A stretch of DNA of 64,000 bases. It comes from Hymenobacter montanus. GTDB lineage: Bacteria; Bacteroidota; Bacteroidia; Cytophagales; Hymenobacteraceae. The notes beneath the pieces were generated by a model. That model saw nothing but the letters and a program-made list of their open reading frames with translations, did no database searches and was not told the origin of the DNA. Positions 26,414 to 34,779 of this stretch are shown one piece after another. The translations under genes and the position numbers were made by a program. The stretch spans positions 1-64,000 of the forward strand of contig NZ_JACXAD010000017.1 of the NCBI RefSeq assembly GCF_014699115.1, in the 5' to 3' direction. Position 1 is the first letter of the stretch, and the number at the start of each line of letters is the position of its first letter.

Positions 26414-27097
26414 TTCGAGGCGAACTTAGAAGCGCTACCTGTAACGAACGGACTAGTAGTCGAGTCTGAGGAAGACCGATAGGGGAGTTCAACTAGATGT
26501 AGAGTGCCGAACAAGCAAGCAGGGATGAGACGCTTTTTCGGAAGCCGAAACTGTATCGCACGAGAGGGCGCTTTCGCCCCAATGGTTAGTCCCAAATTTC
26601 TTCAATGATTGAAGAGCCCCATTAAAGAGTCTGTCAACAAGGGAAGCTGACCACTTACTCAGTGGGAATAGGCCAGCTGCATCAGCCTTTACCAAACTGA
26701 AATGGTTGAACAGCGACCAGCGCGCAAACTGTTTTCCTGATTCCACTGCGACTATGCACAACTATGCATAGGTGGGGGTGGGATAGTTGGCGGCTGGGGA
26801 AATATACCAGGAGAGTAGCGGCAGATTTCGATCGAGACTCCTACCGTTCTACCGTTTCCGGCTTCCTCTCTATGCTTACTCCACGCTTCAAATAAGGAGA
26901 TACGGCTCTACCTGCCGGGCCTTCCCCCAACCCATAAGCAGCCCGTCTAGGGTTGCGGCCTACACGTAGTGCTGGCAGGCGTTCGAGCACACGGTAGATG
27001 AGAATAATATCTTAAGGCTGCCTACACATAGTGCACCAGCCCAGATAGAAATTTGGCAGGCAAAGAAACCCCGCTTATCCCTAGAGCTAATTCCGGC
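26414..27097. other. Gene-poor region after the parS site
   Basis: About 680 bases hold no recognisable gene. A minus-strand frame at 26489-26761 and short plus-strand frames show no family features. Two imperfect copies of a CCTACAC(G/A)TAGTGC sequence lie at 26955-26975 and 27018-27037. Decayed mobile DNA is possible. Confidence 0.45.
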
Positions 27098-27406
27098 TTA
27101 AAGGAAAATAACCTCGGTGACCACCGTTTCCCCTACCTCTGCATTGATGAGCTCGGCTACCCGGGTTTTAGCCATGAGCAGCTCGTGCTTGAGCGGCGCC
27201 GAACTGAGGCGGACGAAGAGGCGCCCTTTATTAACGTACACCTCCTGGGTTTTTAGCGCTACGGCTTTGCCCATCACCCGTTCCCAGCTCGATACCACAG
27301 TTACCTCATTAAGCTTGCCTTGAAGCCGGTACGTTCGCACCAAAGCTTCGAGGCCTTCCTTGAGGGAGATGTCGCCTGTACGGGAAGGGGAGGAGGGCTT
27401 TTTCAC
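27098..27406 (-). CDS. DUF721 (DciA-like) protein
   Basis: This 102-residue protein has the DUF721 core: ISLKEGLEALVRTYRLQGKLNEVTVVSSWERVMGKAVALKT split between a helix and the W..VMG motif, then VYVNKGRLFVRLSSAPLKHELLMAK and the C-terminal VGETVVTEVIFL. DciA-type DUF721 proteins interact with the replicative helicase, and this Bacteroidetes version commonly follows recF. The GTG at 27406 (KKPSSPSR) is preferred, because the promoter element and the longer GTG start at 27457 overlap. recF ends 21 bases before the longer frame, so they are likely co-transcribed. Confidence 0.82.
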   Translation of the reverse strand: MKKPSSPSRTGDISLKEGLEALVRTYRLQGKLNEVTVVSSWERVMGKAVALKTQEVYVNKGRLFVRLSSAPLKHELLMAKTRVAELINAEVGETVVTEVIFL

Positions 27407-27456
27407 GGAGTAGATAACCGGTATGGAAGGACAAATGCGACCTTGTTCCCGGACCA

Positions 27457-27464
27457 CAAAGGTA
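27457..27464 (-). promoter_or_regulatory. Promoter -7 element (TACCTTTG) before DUF721 gene
   Basis: The minus strand reads TACCTTTG, a perfect TAnnTTTG, just after the recF stop and about 50 bases before the preferred DUF721 start. The gene can therefore be transcribed separately from recF. Confidence 0.45.
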
Positions 27465-27477
27465 ATATCCGGGCCTG

Positions 27478-28590
27478 CTAAACCGGCGTCACCGTGCCAT
27501 CCTGCACCCGAAAGCGTAGAATGGGGGCCGCCACCCGAGCCAATGCCTGATCGGTTCTTTCCAGGTTGGTATCGGTGAGGAACACCTGGCCGAAGGTCTC
27601 GTCGGCTACTAGCTCAAGCAGGCGCGCGATGCGCTTGTCGTCGAGCCGGTCGAAGATGTCGTCGAGTAGCAGGAGCGGTTTGTGCTGCTGCTTGGTGGCG
27701 AGTATTTCGAACTGCGCTAGCTTGAGGGCAATGGCAAACGACTTCTGCTGGCCTTGCGAGGCGTGGCTCTTAACCGGCAGTTCATTCATCAGGAAAACAA
27801 AATCGTCGCGGTGCGAGCCAGTAGTGCTGCGCTGCAAGGCAAAATCACGCCGCTCGTTGTTCCGTAGTAACCGGGCAAAATCAGCTCCCAGCAGTTGGCT
27901 CTTGTAAGTAAGCGTGACTAGTTCCCGGCCATCAGCCAGCTGCTGATAGTGGCGTTGGAAGATGGGTACGTACTCTCCCAGAAAAGCCTCCCGCAGAATG
28001 GTGAGCTGCTGCCCAATGGGTGCCAGCTGCTCGTCGAGCGCTAACAGATAGTCACGGTCGAAGCCGTGGGTAGGCTGGTCGCCCCGTTTGAGCACGGCGT
28101 TGCGCTGGCGCAGCAGGGCATTATAGGCCATGAGCAGTTCCAGAAACTCGTGGTCGAGCTGGGCCATCAGGCTGTCGAAGTACCGACGGCGGTCTTCGCT
28201 GCCTTGGCGAATAAGGTCGGTGTCGTAGGGCGAAATCAGCACGGCGGGGTAGCGACCGATGTGGTCGGCCATCCGCTCATAGGGCTGCTTGTTGTGCGTC
28301 AGGGTCTTTTTCTGGCCCAGCCGCAAGCTCACCTGAATGGTTTCGTGGCCAACTATCTTTTCAGACGAGAAATTGCCCTTAACTACAAAGAAATCAGCAC
28401 CTTGCTTGATGCACAAGGCATCGGAAGCCGTAATGGCGCTTTTGGTAAGCGACAAATAGTGAACCGCGTCTAACAGATTGGTTTTTCCGCTGCCATTGTC
28501 CCCGATGAAGCAATTAAGGCCGGGGGATAAGCGCAGGGAAGCTTCGTCGTAATTTTTAAAAAAAAGCAGTTGCAGGGAGTCAAGGGTCAT
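27478..28590 (-). CDS. recF: DNA replication and repair protein RecF
   Basis: This 370-residue SMC-like ATPase helps load RecA at single-strand gaps. Walker A is GDNGSGKTN (~residue 33), the signature-like motif is SHASQGQQKSFAIALKLAQ, and Walker B is KPLLLLDDIFDRLDD. The FKNYDEASLRLSPGLNCFIG start is typical. ATG 28590 (MTLDSLQLLFFKNY) is preferred to the frame extension at 28635. A DUF721 gene follows on the same strand, the usual recF neighbour in Bacteroidetes. pdhA is divergent, 73 bases away. Confidence 0.93.
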   Translation of the reverse strand: MTLDSLQLLFFKNYDEASLRLSPGLNCFIGDNGSGKTNLLDAVHYLSLTKSAITASDALCIKQGADFFVVKGNFSSEKIVGHETIQVSLRLGQKKTLTHNKQPYERMADHIGRYPAVLISPYDTDLIRQGSEDRRRYFDSLMAQLDHEFLELLMAYNALLRQRNAVLKRGDQPTHGFDRDYLLALDEQLAPIGQQLTILREAFLGEYVPIFQRHYQQLADGRELVTLTYKSQLLGADFARLLRNNERRDFALQRSTTGSHRDDFVFLMNELPVKSHASQGQQKSFAIALKLAQFEILATKQQHKPLLLLDDIFDRLDDKRIARLLELVADETFGQVFLTDTNLERTDQALARVAAPILRFRVQDGTVTPV

Positions 28591-28663
28591 AAGGTTCGGT
28601 ATTGCCAGCAGTTTTACGTAATTTCGCCCTCCCAACGCGAATTAATCTTTCCTTAAACGTGCT

Positions 28664-29830
28664 ATGGCAGATACGAAAGTAAAAGCTGCTTCCAACAAAT
28701 CAGCGGAAATTACCGGCTCCGGAGCCCGCGGGAAAGGTAAAGCGGCAACCACCGGCGGCCAGCCCGACCCCGTGCTGCCCGGCACCGACGCCCCTACCAT
28801 GGCGGCCTCCGGCACCGACTTATCCACACAGGCCGATGCCCCGGCTACCTTTCCGAAGGAAACCTACCTGCGCTGGTACGAGCAAATGCAGCTCATGCGC
28901 AAGTTTGAGGACAAGGCCGGCCAGCTATACGGCCAGCAAAAGATTAAGGGCTTCTGCCACCTCTACATCGGCCAGGAGGCTTGCGTAGCGGGAGCCGTCT
29001 CCGCCCTGGAAGAAGGCGACAAGTACATCACAGCTTACCGCGACCACGCCCACCCGCTGGCGCTGGGTACTTCGCCCAATGCCGTAATGGCGGAACTGTT
29101 TGCCAAGGCCACCGGCTGCTCTAAAGGCAAGGGGGGCTCGATGCACATGTTCGACAAGTCGGTGGGCTTCATGGGCGGCCACGGCATCGTGGGGGGGCAG
29201 GTTCCCATGGGGGCCGGCATTGCCTTTGCCGAGAAGTACAACAAAACGGGTAAGCTCTGCATTTGCTACATGGGCGACGGCGCGGTGCGTCAGGGAGCCT
29301 TGCACGAAGCCTTCAACATGGCCATGCTGTGGAAGCTGCCGGTTATTTTCGTGATTGAGAACAACGGCTACGCCATGGGCACCTCGGTGGCCCGGACGTC
29401 GAACGTAACGGACCTCTACAAGATTGGCCTGAGCTATGACATGCCCTCGGAGCCGGTGAACGGCATGCGCGTAGAAGATGTGCACGAGGCTGTGGCCCGC
29501 GCGGCCGAGCGGGCCCGCTCGGGCCAAGGCCCCACGCTCCTTGAATTCAAAACCTACCGCTACAAGGGCCACTCGATGAGCGACCCGGCCAAGTACCGCA
29601 CCAAGGAGGAGCTGGAAGACTACCGGCTCCGCGACGCCATCGAAAGCGTGCGCCACACCATCCTTACCAACGGCATGGCAACGGAGGCTGACCTCGAAGC
29701 CATCGATGAGACCATTAAGGCCCAGGTGAACGAGGCGGTCGAGTTCGCCGAGACGTCGCCTTATCCCACGCCCGACGAGCTGTACAAGGACGTGTACGTG
29801 CAGGACGACTACCCCTACATCCACGATTAA
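28664..29830 (+). CDS. pdhA: Pyruvate dehydrogenase E1 component, alpha subunit
   Basis: This thiamine-diphosphate enzyme subunit decarboxylates pyruvate in the dehydrogenase complex. The TPP motif is GDGAVRQGALHEAFNMA...ENN (residues ~203-236), and the conserved GKGGSMHMF and YRYKGHSMSDPAKYR loop (phosphorylation-loop region) are present. The 388 residues include a disordered A/G/T-rich N-terminal extension of about 65 residues before the FPKETYLRWYEQMQLMRKFE core. A perfect TTATCCACA sequence lies in the extension (28820-28828). The beta subunit and E2 are not adjacent. Confidence 0.93.
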   Translation: MADTKVKAASNKSAEITGSGARGKGKAATTGGQPDPVLPGTDAPTMAASGTDLSTQADAPATFPKETYLRWYEQMQLMRKFEDKAGQLYGQQKIKGFCHLYIGQEACVAGAVSALEEGDKYITAYRDHAHPLALGTSPNAVMAELFAKATGCSKGKGGSMHMFDKSVGFMGGHGIVGGQVPMGAGIAFAEKYNKTGKLCICYMGDGAVRQGALHEAFNMAMLWKLPVIFVIENNGYAMGTSVARTSNVTDLYKIGLSYDMPSEPVNGMRVEDVHEAVARAAERARSGQGPTLLEFKTYRYKGHSMSDPAKYRTKEELEDYRLRDAIESVRHTILTNGMATEADLEAIDETIKAQVNEAVEFAETSPYPTPDELYKDVYVQDDYPYIHD

Positions 29831-29966
29831 CTTCTGGAAGCTACGGGATAGGAGTTGCCAGGGCGGTGCCGGGATTTTTATCTGGAGTCATGCTTGATAC
29901 CTCCTTACGCAGGCCCCGGCAGTTACCCTCAATTCTAACCTCTAGCTCCTCGCTTCTTAAAACCTA

Positions 29967-30740
29967 ATGTCGAAGATTCCTTACACTGGCAAGAGCCAGC
30001 AGGCCCGCCAGGGGCAACCCGTTCAGAACGTGTCGGCCGACCCGCTGGCCCCCGCCGAAAACCTGCCCGCCGAAAATCCCTTGCTGGAAGACCCGGACGC
30101 GCTGGCGGCCCGTCTGGCCGAGTCGGAAGATTTTGTGCGCAACAACCGCAACGTGCTACTGGGCCTTTTGGCGCTGGTGGTGCTGGCGGTGGTGGGCGGC
30201 TTCGGCTTCTACTCCTGGCGCAACCAGCAAGACACCAAAGCGCAGGCCAGCATGTTCCGCGCCGTGAACCATTGGGAAGCCGACTCGCTGAACAAAGCAA
30301 TTAAGGGTGATGGCAAAGCTCCGGGTCTGGTTACGGTGGCCAATGAGTACGGCAACACCAAAGCCGGCAACCTCGCTAACTTCTACGCCGGGGTGGCTTC
30401 GCTCAAGAAAGGCGACTATAAAGCGGCCCTCGACTACCTCGAAGACTTTAGCTCGGACGACTACCTCGTGCAAAGCCGGGCCTACGCGCTGATGGGCGAT
30501 GCCCAGCTAGAGATGAATCGGCCCAAGGAAGCCGCCGACCTCTACGCCAAAGCGGCCGACCACAACGCCAACGAGTACTTCTCGCCCGGCTACCTAATGA
30601 AGGAAGCGACGGCCCGCGAGCTGGCCAACGATGTGCCCGGCGCCATCAAAGCCTACGACCGCATCATCAACGAGTACCCCACGGCCCAGGAAGTGACGGA
30701 GGCCCGCCAGTTCAAAGCCAAACTGGAAGGGGCGAAATAG
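29967..30740 (+). CDS. Membrane-anchored TPR protein (YfgM-like)
   Basis: This 257-residue protein has a proline-rich N-terminus, one membrane helix (~62-84: LLGLLALVVLAVVGGFGFYSW) and an outside C-terminal domain with tetratricopeptide repeats (GNLANFYAGVASLKKGDYKAALDYLE, YALMGDAQLEMNRPKEAADLYAKAA, AIKAYDRIINEYPTAQE). The layout matches the YfgM/TPR_21 group, proposed to help protein folding at the translocon. It lies between pdhA and ribH on the same strand, 136 bases after pdhA. The function is inferred from architecture. Confidence 0.8.
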   Translation: MSKIPYTGKSQQARQGQPVQNVSADPLAPAENLPAENPLLEDPDALAARLAESEDFVRNNRNVLLGLLALVVLAVVGGFGFYSWRNQQDTKAQASMFRAVNHWEADSLNKAIKGDGKAPGLVTVANEYGNTKAGNLANFYAGVASLKKGDYKAALDYLEDFSSDDYLVQSRAYALMGDAQLEMNRPKEAADLYAKAADHNANEYFSPGYLMKEATARELANDVPGAIKAYDRIINEYPTAQEVTEARQFKAKLEGAK

Positions 30741-30761
30741 AAACCTAACCAATCCCTCATT

Positions 30762-30808
30762 GTCATCCTGAATATTCCGCGCCGCCGGAGTGTTCAGGAT
30801 GACTGCTT
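30762..30808 (+). terminator. Terminator-like hairpin (GTCATCCTGAA inverted repeat)
   Basis: GTCATCCTGAA (30762-30772) and its complement (30793-30803) form an 11-bp stem over a GC-rich loop, followed by TGCTTTTT. The stem sequence resembles a dispersed GTCATCCTGA repeat common in such genomes. It lies just before ribH. Confidence 0.6.
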
Positions 30809-30820
30809 TTTAAGAATACT

Positions 30821-31297
30821 ATGGCTACTTCTCTGCAAAACCTGAGCGAGTACGACGCTTCTACTTTCATCGACATCCGGGAGAAACGTTTCGGGCTGGT
30901 CGTGGCGGAGTGGAACCGCGAGATAACCGACGTGCTGAGTACGGGAGCTTACGAAACCCTGCTGAAGCACGGGGCCGTCGCCGACAACATTTTCCGCAAC
31001 ACCGTGCCGGGCAGCTTCGAGCTCACGCTCGGCGCGCAGTTTCTGGCCCAGCACGACGAGATGGACGCCGTGATTTGCCTGGGCGTAGTGATTAAGGGCG
31101 AAACCAAGCACGACGACTACATCTGCCACGCCGTGGCGCAGGGCATTACCCAGGTTGGATTAAAATTCAATAAGCCCGTTATTTTTGGGTTGGTGACCAC
31201 CAATACTTTAGAGCAAGCCTGGGACCGGGCGGGCGGCAAGCACGGCAATAAGGGTGTGGAAGCAGCCGTGGCCGCCATCCAAATGCTCGGGTTTTAG
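30821..31297 (+). CDS. ribH: 6,7-dimethyl-8-ribityllumazine synthase
   Basis: This 158-residue enzyme makes the riboflavin precursor lumazine and assembles into pentamers or icosahedral shells. The family motifs are present: FGLVVAEWNREIT near the start, VPGSFELTLGAQFL, the catalytic GVVIKGETKHDDYIC with the histidine, and PVIFGLVTTNTLEQAWDRAGGKHGNKG. The length is normal. No riboflavin neighbours or FMN riboswitch are seen nearby, so the pathway genes must be elsewhere. Confidence 0.95.
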   Translation: MATSLQNLSEYDASTFIDIREKRFGLVVAEWNREITDVLSTGAYETLLKHGAVADNIFRNTVPGSFELTLGAQFLAQHDEMDAVICLGVVIKGETKHDDYICHAVAQGITQVGLKFNKPVIFGLVTTNTLEQAWDRAGGKHGNKGVEAAVAAIQMLGF

Positions 31298-31326
31298 TAC
31301 GGAAGGAAAAACCGGACCGCCGGTCG

Positions 31327-31334
31327 TAACTTTG
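31327..31334 (+). promoter_or_regulatory. Promoter -7 element (TAACTTTG)
   Basis: TAACTTTG matches TAnnTTTG, 30 bases after the ribH stop and about 150 bases before the DksA-like gene. No clear upstream TTG partner at the expected distance is visible. Confidence 0.45.
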
Positions 31335-31483
31335 GACCCGTAAAATCAAGCGTGCAACAGCTTTAAATCAAAGTACCAAATACCATAGTCGCCGCTAAAC
31401 CATTTACCGCTTCGTTGTGTTGCCGGTTTGCTGCTTTTAGCAATCTTCTAAACTTTCTCAATAGCCTTTTTTATACCCTTTCG

Positions 31484-31867
31484 ATGAACGAAGACAACAT
31501 TCGCTATTCCCGGGAAGACTTGAATGAGTTCGACCAGATTATTCAGGAAAAACTGACAGCGGCTCGCAAGGAGTTGTCCTTTATCAAGGAGACCCTGAAC
31601 CGCAGCAACGAATCGGGAACCGACACCACGGCTTCTTCCGCCAAGGTGTTGGAGGACGGGGCCGATACGGCCGAGAAGGAAAGCATGAACCAGTTGGCCT
31701 CGCGTCAAATGAAATTCATCCAGCAGCTCGAAAACGCGCAGGTCCGCATCAAAAACGGCACTTACGGCGTGTGCATCGGCACGGGCAAGCTGATTCCGAA
31801 GGAGCGCTTGCGGGCGGTGCCGCACACCCAACATTCTATTGAGGCCAAAATGGCCCGTCGCGACTAA
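31484..31867 (+). CDS. TraR/DksA-like regulator without full zinc finger
   Basis: This 127-residue protein has the DksA-type layout: an N-terminal coiled coil (EDLNEFDQIIQEKLTAARKELSFIKETL), a second helix (QLASRQMKFIQQLENAQVRIKNGTYG) and the C-terminal VCIGTGKLIPKERLRAVPHTQHSIEAK. Only one cysteine remains where classic DksA has four zinc ligands, as is usual for the Bacteroidetes subgroup. DksA family proteins bind RNA polymerase through the secondary channel and tune transcription with ppGpp. ATG 31484 is chosen over an upstream frame at 31415 because similarity starts there. Confidence 0.85.
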   Translation: MNEDNIRYSREDLNEFDQIIQEKLTAARKELSFIKETLNRSNESGTDTTASSAKVLEDGADTAEKESMNQLASRQMKFIQQLENAQVRIKNGTYGVCIGTGKLIPKERLRAVPHTQHSIEAKMARRD

Positions 31868-32060
31868 GTTGTCGGATTGGCCGAGGCCCGAATCTGGGGG
31901 CCGGCGCTGCGGCGGCCGGCCAGCAGGTTCGGGCTTTTGCTTTTTAACTCGAAGGGCTCGTTTCAGCCAGTGGGTGCTTTACCCGGGTGGCAGCTAGAAG
32001 CCGAGCCTGAAACCACGTTCTCATCATACCGTAGCGATACGGCAAGCAACTATTACCCCC

Positions 32061-34016
32061 ATGGGCAAGAAACATTTTTCAGAAGACAAAGCGGACCGTC
32101 GCGGCGGCCGTAACGCAGGCGGCCCGGGCGGCTTTAGTGGCCGGAACGAGCGGCCGGGTTCCAGCGGTCCGGGTGGCCGGGGTGGTGAGCGCGAGCGGGG
32201 CGGGTATGGCTCGTCCCGGCCCGGTAATGGGCGGCCCGCTACCAACGGGGCTTTTGGCCGCCCGGCCACGAATGGGGCCTTCGGCGGCGGGCGCAGCTTT
32301 GGCGATGGTGGACGGCGCCCTTCTGGCGGTGGCAACCGCGAAGGCGGCTTTGGTAACCGGGGCTTCGGAGGCCAGGAGTCCGGCCAGCGCGAGCAGGGCG
32401 GGTTCCGCCCCCGCGACGACCGCGACCGCCCCCGCCCGGACAAGGAGCAACGCAGCGGTACCAGCTACGGCCGCCGTCCCGAGCGCCCGGAGCGCGGCGG
32501 GTTTTGGGATGACCGCGGCGAGCAGCGCCCCCCGGCTTCGCCCGAGGCCCGGCCTGTTCGTTTGTATCAGCCCAAGGAAAACTGGAGTGGTCAGCCTTAT
32601 CGCCGCCCAGGCGAAAAGGCCGTGCCCCGGGGCTTGCCCGGCGAGCGCAACCGCAAGTTCCAGAAGCAGAATCCTTACGAGCAGTCCGAGCCCAGCGCCC
32701 CCCGCCCCAGGGGCAGCTTTGGCCGGAGCACGCCCCGCGAGCCGGACGATTTTTCGCGCTCCGAGGAGCGGGGGCCCAACCGACCCATCCGGTCGGCCCG
32801 GCCTTTCGAAGCCACCCCGCCGCAGCCCCGGGAGGAGCGTGCCGGGCGGCGCGACTTCGTCGGCGAGCGCGGCGCCGATGCCGAGCGGCGCGGCGATGAG
32901 GCCGCGTTTGGCCGGAAATTCACGCCTGGCGCATTTGGCCGCCGCGAGAACGCTACCCATGCCGCCGGGGCAGGCTTTGGCGCCAGCCGCAGCACCAGCG
33001 AGCGCCCCGGTGGCTACGAGAAGCGTGGGGCCGGCGAGCGGTGGACGCCCGCCCCGGGCAGCTTTGCCGAGCGCCGCGAAGCCCTGAAAGCCCAGGAGCG
33101 CGGCGTGCGTCGTTCCGGTACCGGCTACGGGGCCAGCGCCGACCGGCCCCGCGCCGGCCGGCCGGCCGTACAGGAAAACCGCGCCGACAAGCCCCGCTAC
33201 GGCGAGCGGCCCGGTGAAGCGCCCGACTACAAAAACCTCAAGCACTACGAAAACGACAAAACCCGGGGCAACAAGCGTCGGCGCAGCGAAGAAGCAGACT
33301 TCGGGACCGACGAGCTGCGCCTGAACCGTTACATCGCCAACGCGGGCATCTGCTCGCGCCGGGAGGCCGACGCCCTGATTGCCGCCGGTGAGATTCGGGT
33401 GAACGGCGAAGTAGTGACGGAGATGGGCTACAAAGTGCAGCCTACCGACACGGTGCAGTACGGCAAGACCAACCTCAACCGCGAGAAGGCAGTGTACGTG
33501 CTGCTGAATAAGCCCAAGGATTTTATCACGACGACCGAAGACCCCGAAGGCCGGCGCACGGTGATGGACTTGGTGGCCGGCGCCTCGAAGGAAAGAATTT
33601 TCCCCGTGGGCCGGCTCGACCGGAACACGACGGGCTTGCTGCTTTTCACCAACGATGGCGAAGTAGCCCAGAAGCTTTCGCACCCCTCGCACCGGAACAA
33701 GAAGATCTACCAGGTCGAGCTAAGCCAGCCCCTGTCGGAGGAAGACCTGCGTAAAATTGCCGAAGGCGTGGAGCTGGAAGATGGCAAAGCCGTCGTCGAT
33801 GACGTGGCCGTTGTGGCCGGCAACGCGCATTTCGTGGGCATCGAGATTCACATCGGCCGCAACCGCATCGTCCGCCGCATCTTCGAGCACCTCGGCTACG
33901 AAGTGGTGGCCCTCGACCGCGTGCAGTACGCCGGCCTGACCAAGAAGGATTTGCCCCGCGGGAAGTGGCGTTTCCTGACCGAGCAGGAAGTTATCCGCTT
34001 GAAGTACTTTCTGTAA
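32061..34016 (+). CDS. Pseudouridine synthase (RsuA/RluB family) with long disordered N-terminus
   Basis: The last ~235 residues form an S4 RNA-binding domain (LRLNRYIANAGICSRREADALIAAG from ~417) and an RsuA/RluB catalytic domain (YVLLNKPKDFITTTEDPEGRRTV, with the catalytic aspartate in VGRLDRNTTGLLL, ~520). They would isomerise a uridine in rRNA, probably 23S. The first ~410 residues are low-complexity G/R/P/E-rich sequence with RGG-like clusters (RRGGRNAGG, NRGFGGQES), far longer than in most homologs, probably disordered and RNA-binding. The ATG at 32061 is the first in frame. The total, 651 residues, is about 2.5 times the enzyme core. Confidence 0.88.
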   Translation: MGKKHFSEDKADRRGGRNAGGPGGFSGRNERPGSSGPGGRGGERERGGYGSSRPGNGRPATNGAFGRPATNGAFGGGRSFGDGGRRPSGGGNREGGFGNRGFGGQESGQREQGGFRPRDDRDRPRPDKEQRSGTSYGRRPERPERGGFWDDRGEQRPPASPEARPVRLYQPKENWSGQPYRRPGEKAVPRGLPGERNRKFQKQNPYEQSEPSAPRPRGSFGRSTPREPDDFSRSEERGPNRPIRSARPFEATPPQPREERAGRRDFVGERGADAERRGDEAAFGRKFTPGAFGRRENATHAAGAGFGASRSTSERPGGYEKRGAGERWTPAPGSFAERREALKAQERGVRRSGTGYGASADRPRAGRPAVQENRADKPRYGERPGEAPDYKNLKHYENDKTRGNKRRRSEEADFGTDELRLNRYIANAGICSRREADALIAAGEIRVNGEVVTEMGYKVQPTDTVQYGKTNLNREKAVYVLLNKPKDFITTTEDPEGRRTVMDLVAGASKERIFPVGRLDRNTTGLLLFTNDGEVAQKLSHPSHRNKKIYQVELSQPLSEEDLRKIAEGVELEDGKAVVDDVAVVAGNAHFVGIEIHIGRNRIVRRIFEHLGYEVVALDRVQYAGLTKKDLPRGKWRFLTEQEVIRLKYFL

Positions 34017-34038
34017 GTAGCGGCCCCCGGTTAGTCTG

Positions 34039-34779
34039 TTGCGCACCCTTGCCCTCGACATTGGTAATACCGCAGTGAAAGCCGGGTGCTTCGAGGGCCC
34101 GGCGCTGCGCGAAGCGGCGGCGGGCCTTTCGGCGGCCCAGGTCCGGGAAGTGGTTCGGCGCTGGCAGCCGGAGCACGTCATCGTGGCTTCGGTAGCGGAG
34201 GAAGCCGCGTTGCGAGCCGAGGAGCTGCGCGAGTTAGTGGCGGGCGAAATCCTGACTTTCTCGCCCGCCACCACGGCTATTCCCTTGCGCAATGGCTATG
34301 CCACGCCCCACACGTTGGGCGCCGACCGGCTGGCTGCCGCCGTGGGCGCGGCCGGGCTCCGGCCTGGGCAGGCCACGCTCATCGTGGATGCCGGCACGGC
34401 CCTGAAGTGCGACCTGGTAACGGCCGACGGCACGTACCACGGCGGCAGCATCGGGCCCGGCTTAAGCATGCGGCTGCGTGCGCTCCACACTTTCACGGGG
34501 CGGCTGCCGCTGCTGGAGCTGCCGGCCGCTGATGCAACGATTCCGCTCACTGGTGACTCCACTACGGGAAGCCTGCTGAGCGGCGTGGTGAATGGCACCG
34601 TGGCCGAAATCGGGGGCTTCATCTCCCAGTACCAGCAGCGCTACCCCGGCCTCGGGGTGTTGCTGACGGGAGGCGACGCCGCTTTTCTAGCGGCCCGGCT
34701 CCCGGCTCGTATCTTTGTTGTGCCTGAGCTGGTGCTGCTCGGCCTTAATCGGATTTTAGCTTACCATGTTGTCAAATAA
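34039..34779 (+). CDS. coaX: Type III pantothenate kinase
   Basis: This 246-residue ASKHA-fold enzyme phosphorylates pantothenate in coenzyme A synthesis. Motifs are DIGNTAVKAG (phosphate 1), GADRLAAAVGA (~97), LIVDAGTALKCDLV (phosphate 2, ~115) and GGSIGPGLSMRLRALHTFT. The start is TTG at 34039, 22 bases after the pseudouridine synthase; the product MRTLALDIGNT begins right at the family core. It overlaps the outer membrane protein gene by 14 bases, so the coaX-OMP-lptC genes are probably one operon. Confidence 0.92.
   Translation: MRTLALDIGNTAVKAGCFEGPALREAAAGLSAAQVREVVRRWQPEHVIVASVAEEAALRAEELRELVAGEILTFSPATTAIPLRNGYATPHTLGADRLAAAVGAAGLRPGQATLIVDAGTALKCDLVTADGTYHGGSIGPGLSMRLRALHTFTGRLPLLELPAADATIPLTGDSTTGSLLSGVVNGTVAEIGGFISQYQQRYPGLGVLLTGGDAAFLAARLPARIFVVPELVLLGLNRILAYHVVK

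Noticed and set aside
26489..26761. Transposase fragment on the minus strand
   Set aside because: The frame is open for 90 codons, but no transposase motif (DDE or tyrosine type) could be matched, so it is left as unassigned.
32079..33692. 537-residue minus-strand coding frame
   Set aside because: It is antisense to the low-complexity arm of the pseudouridine synthase, where high GC keeps other frames open. Its product is a low-complexity A/G/P/R sequence without family features.
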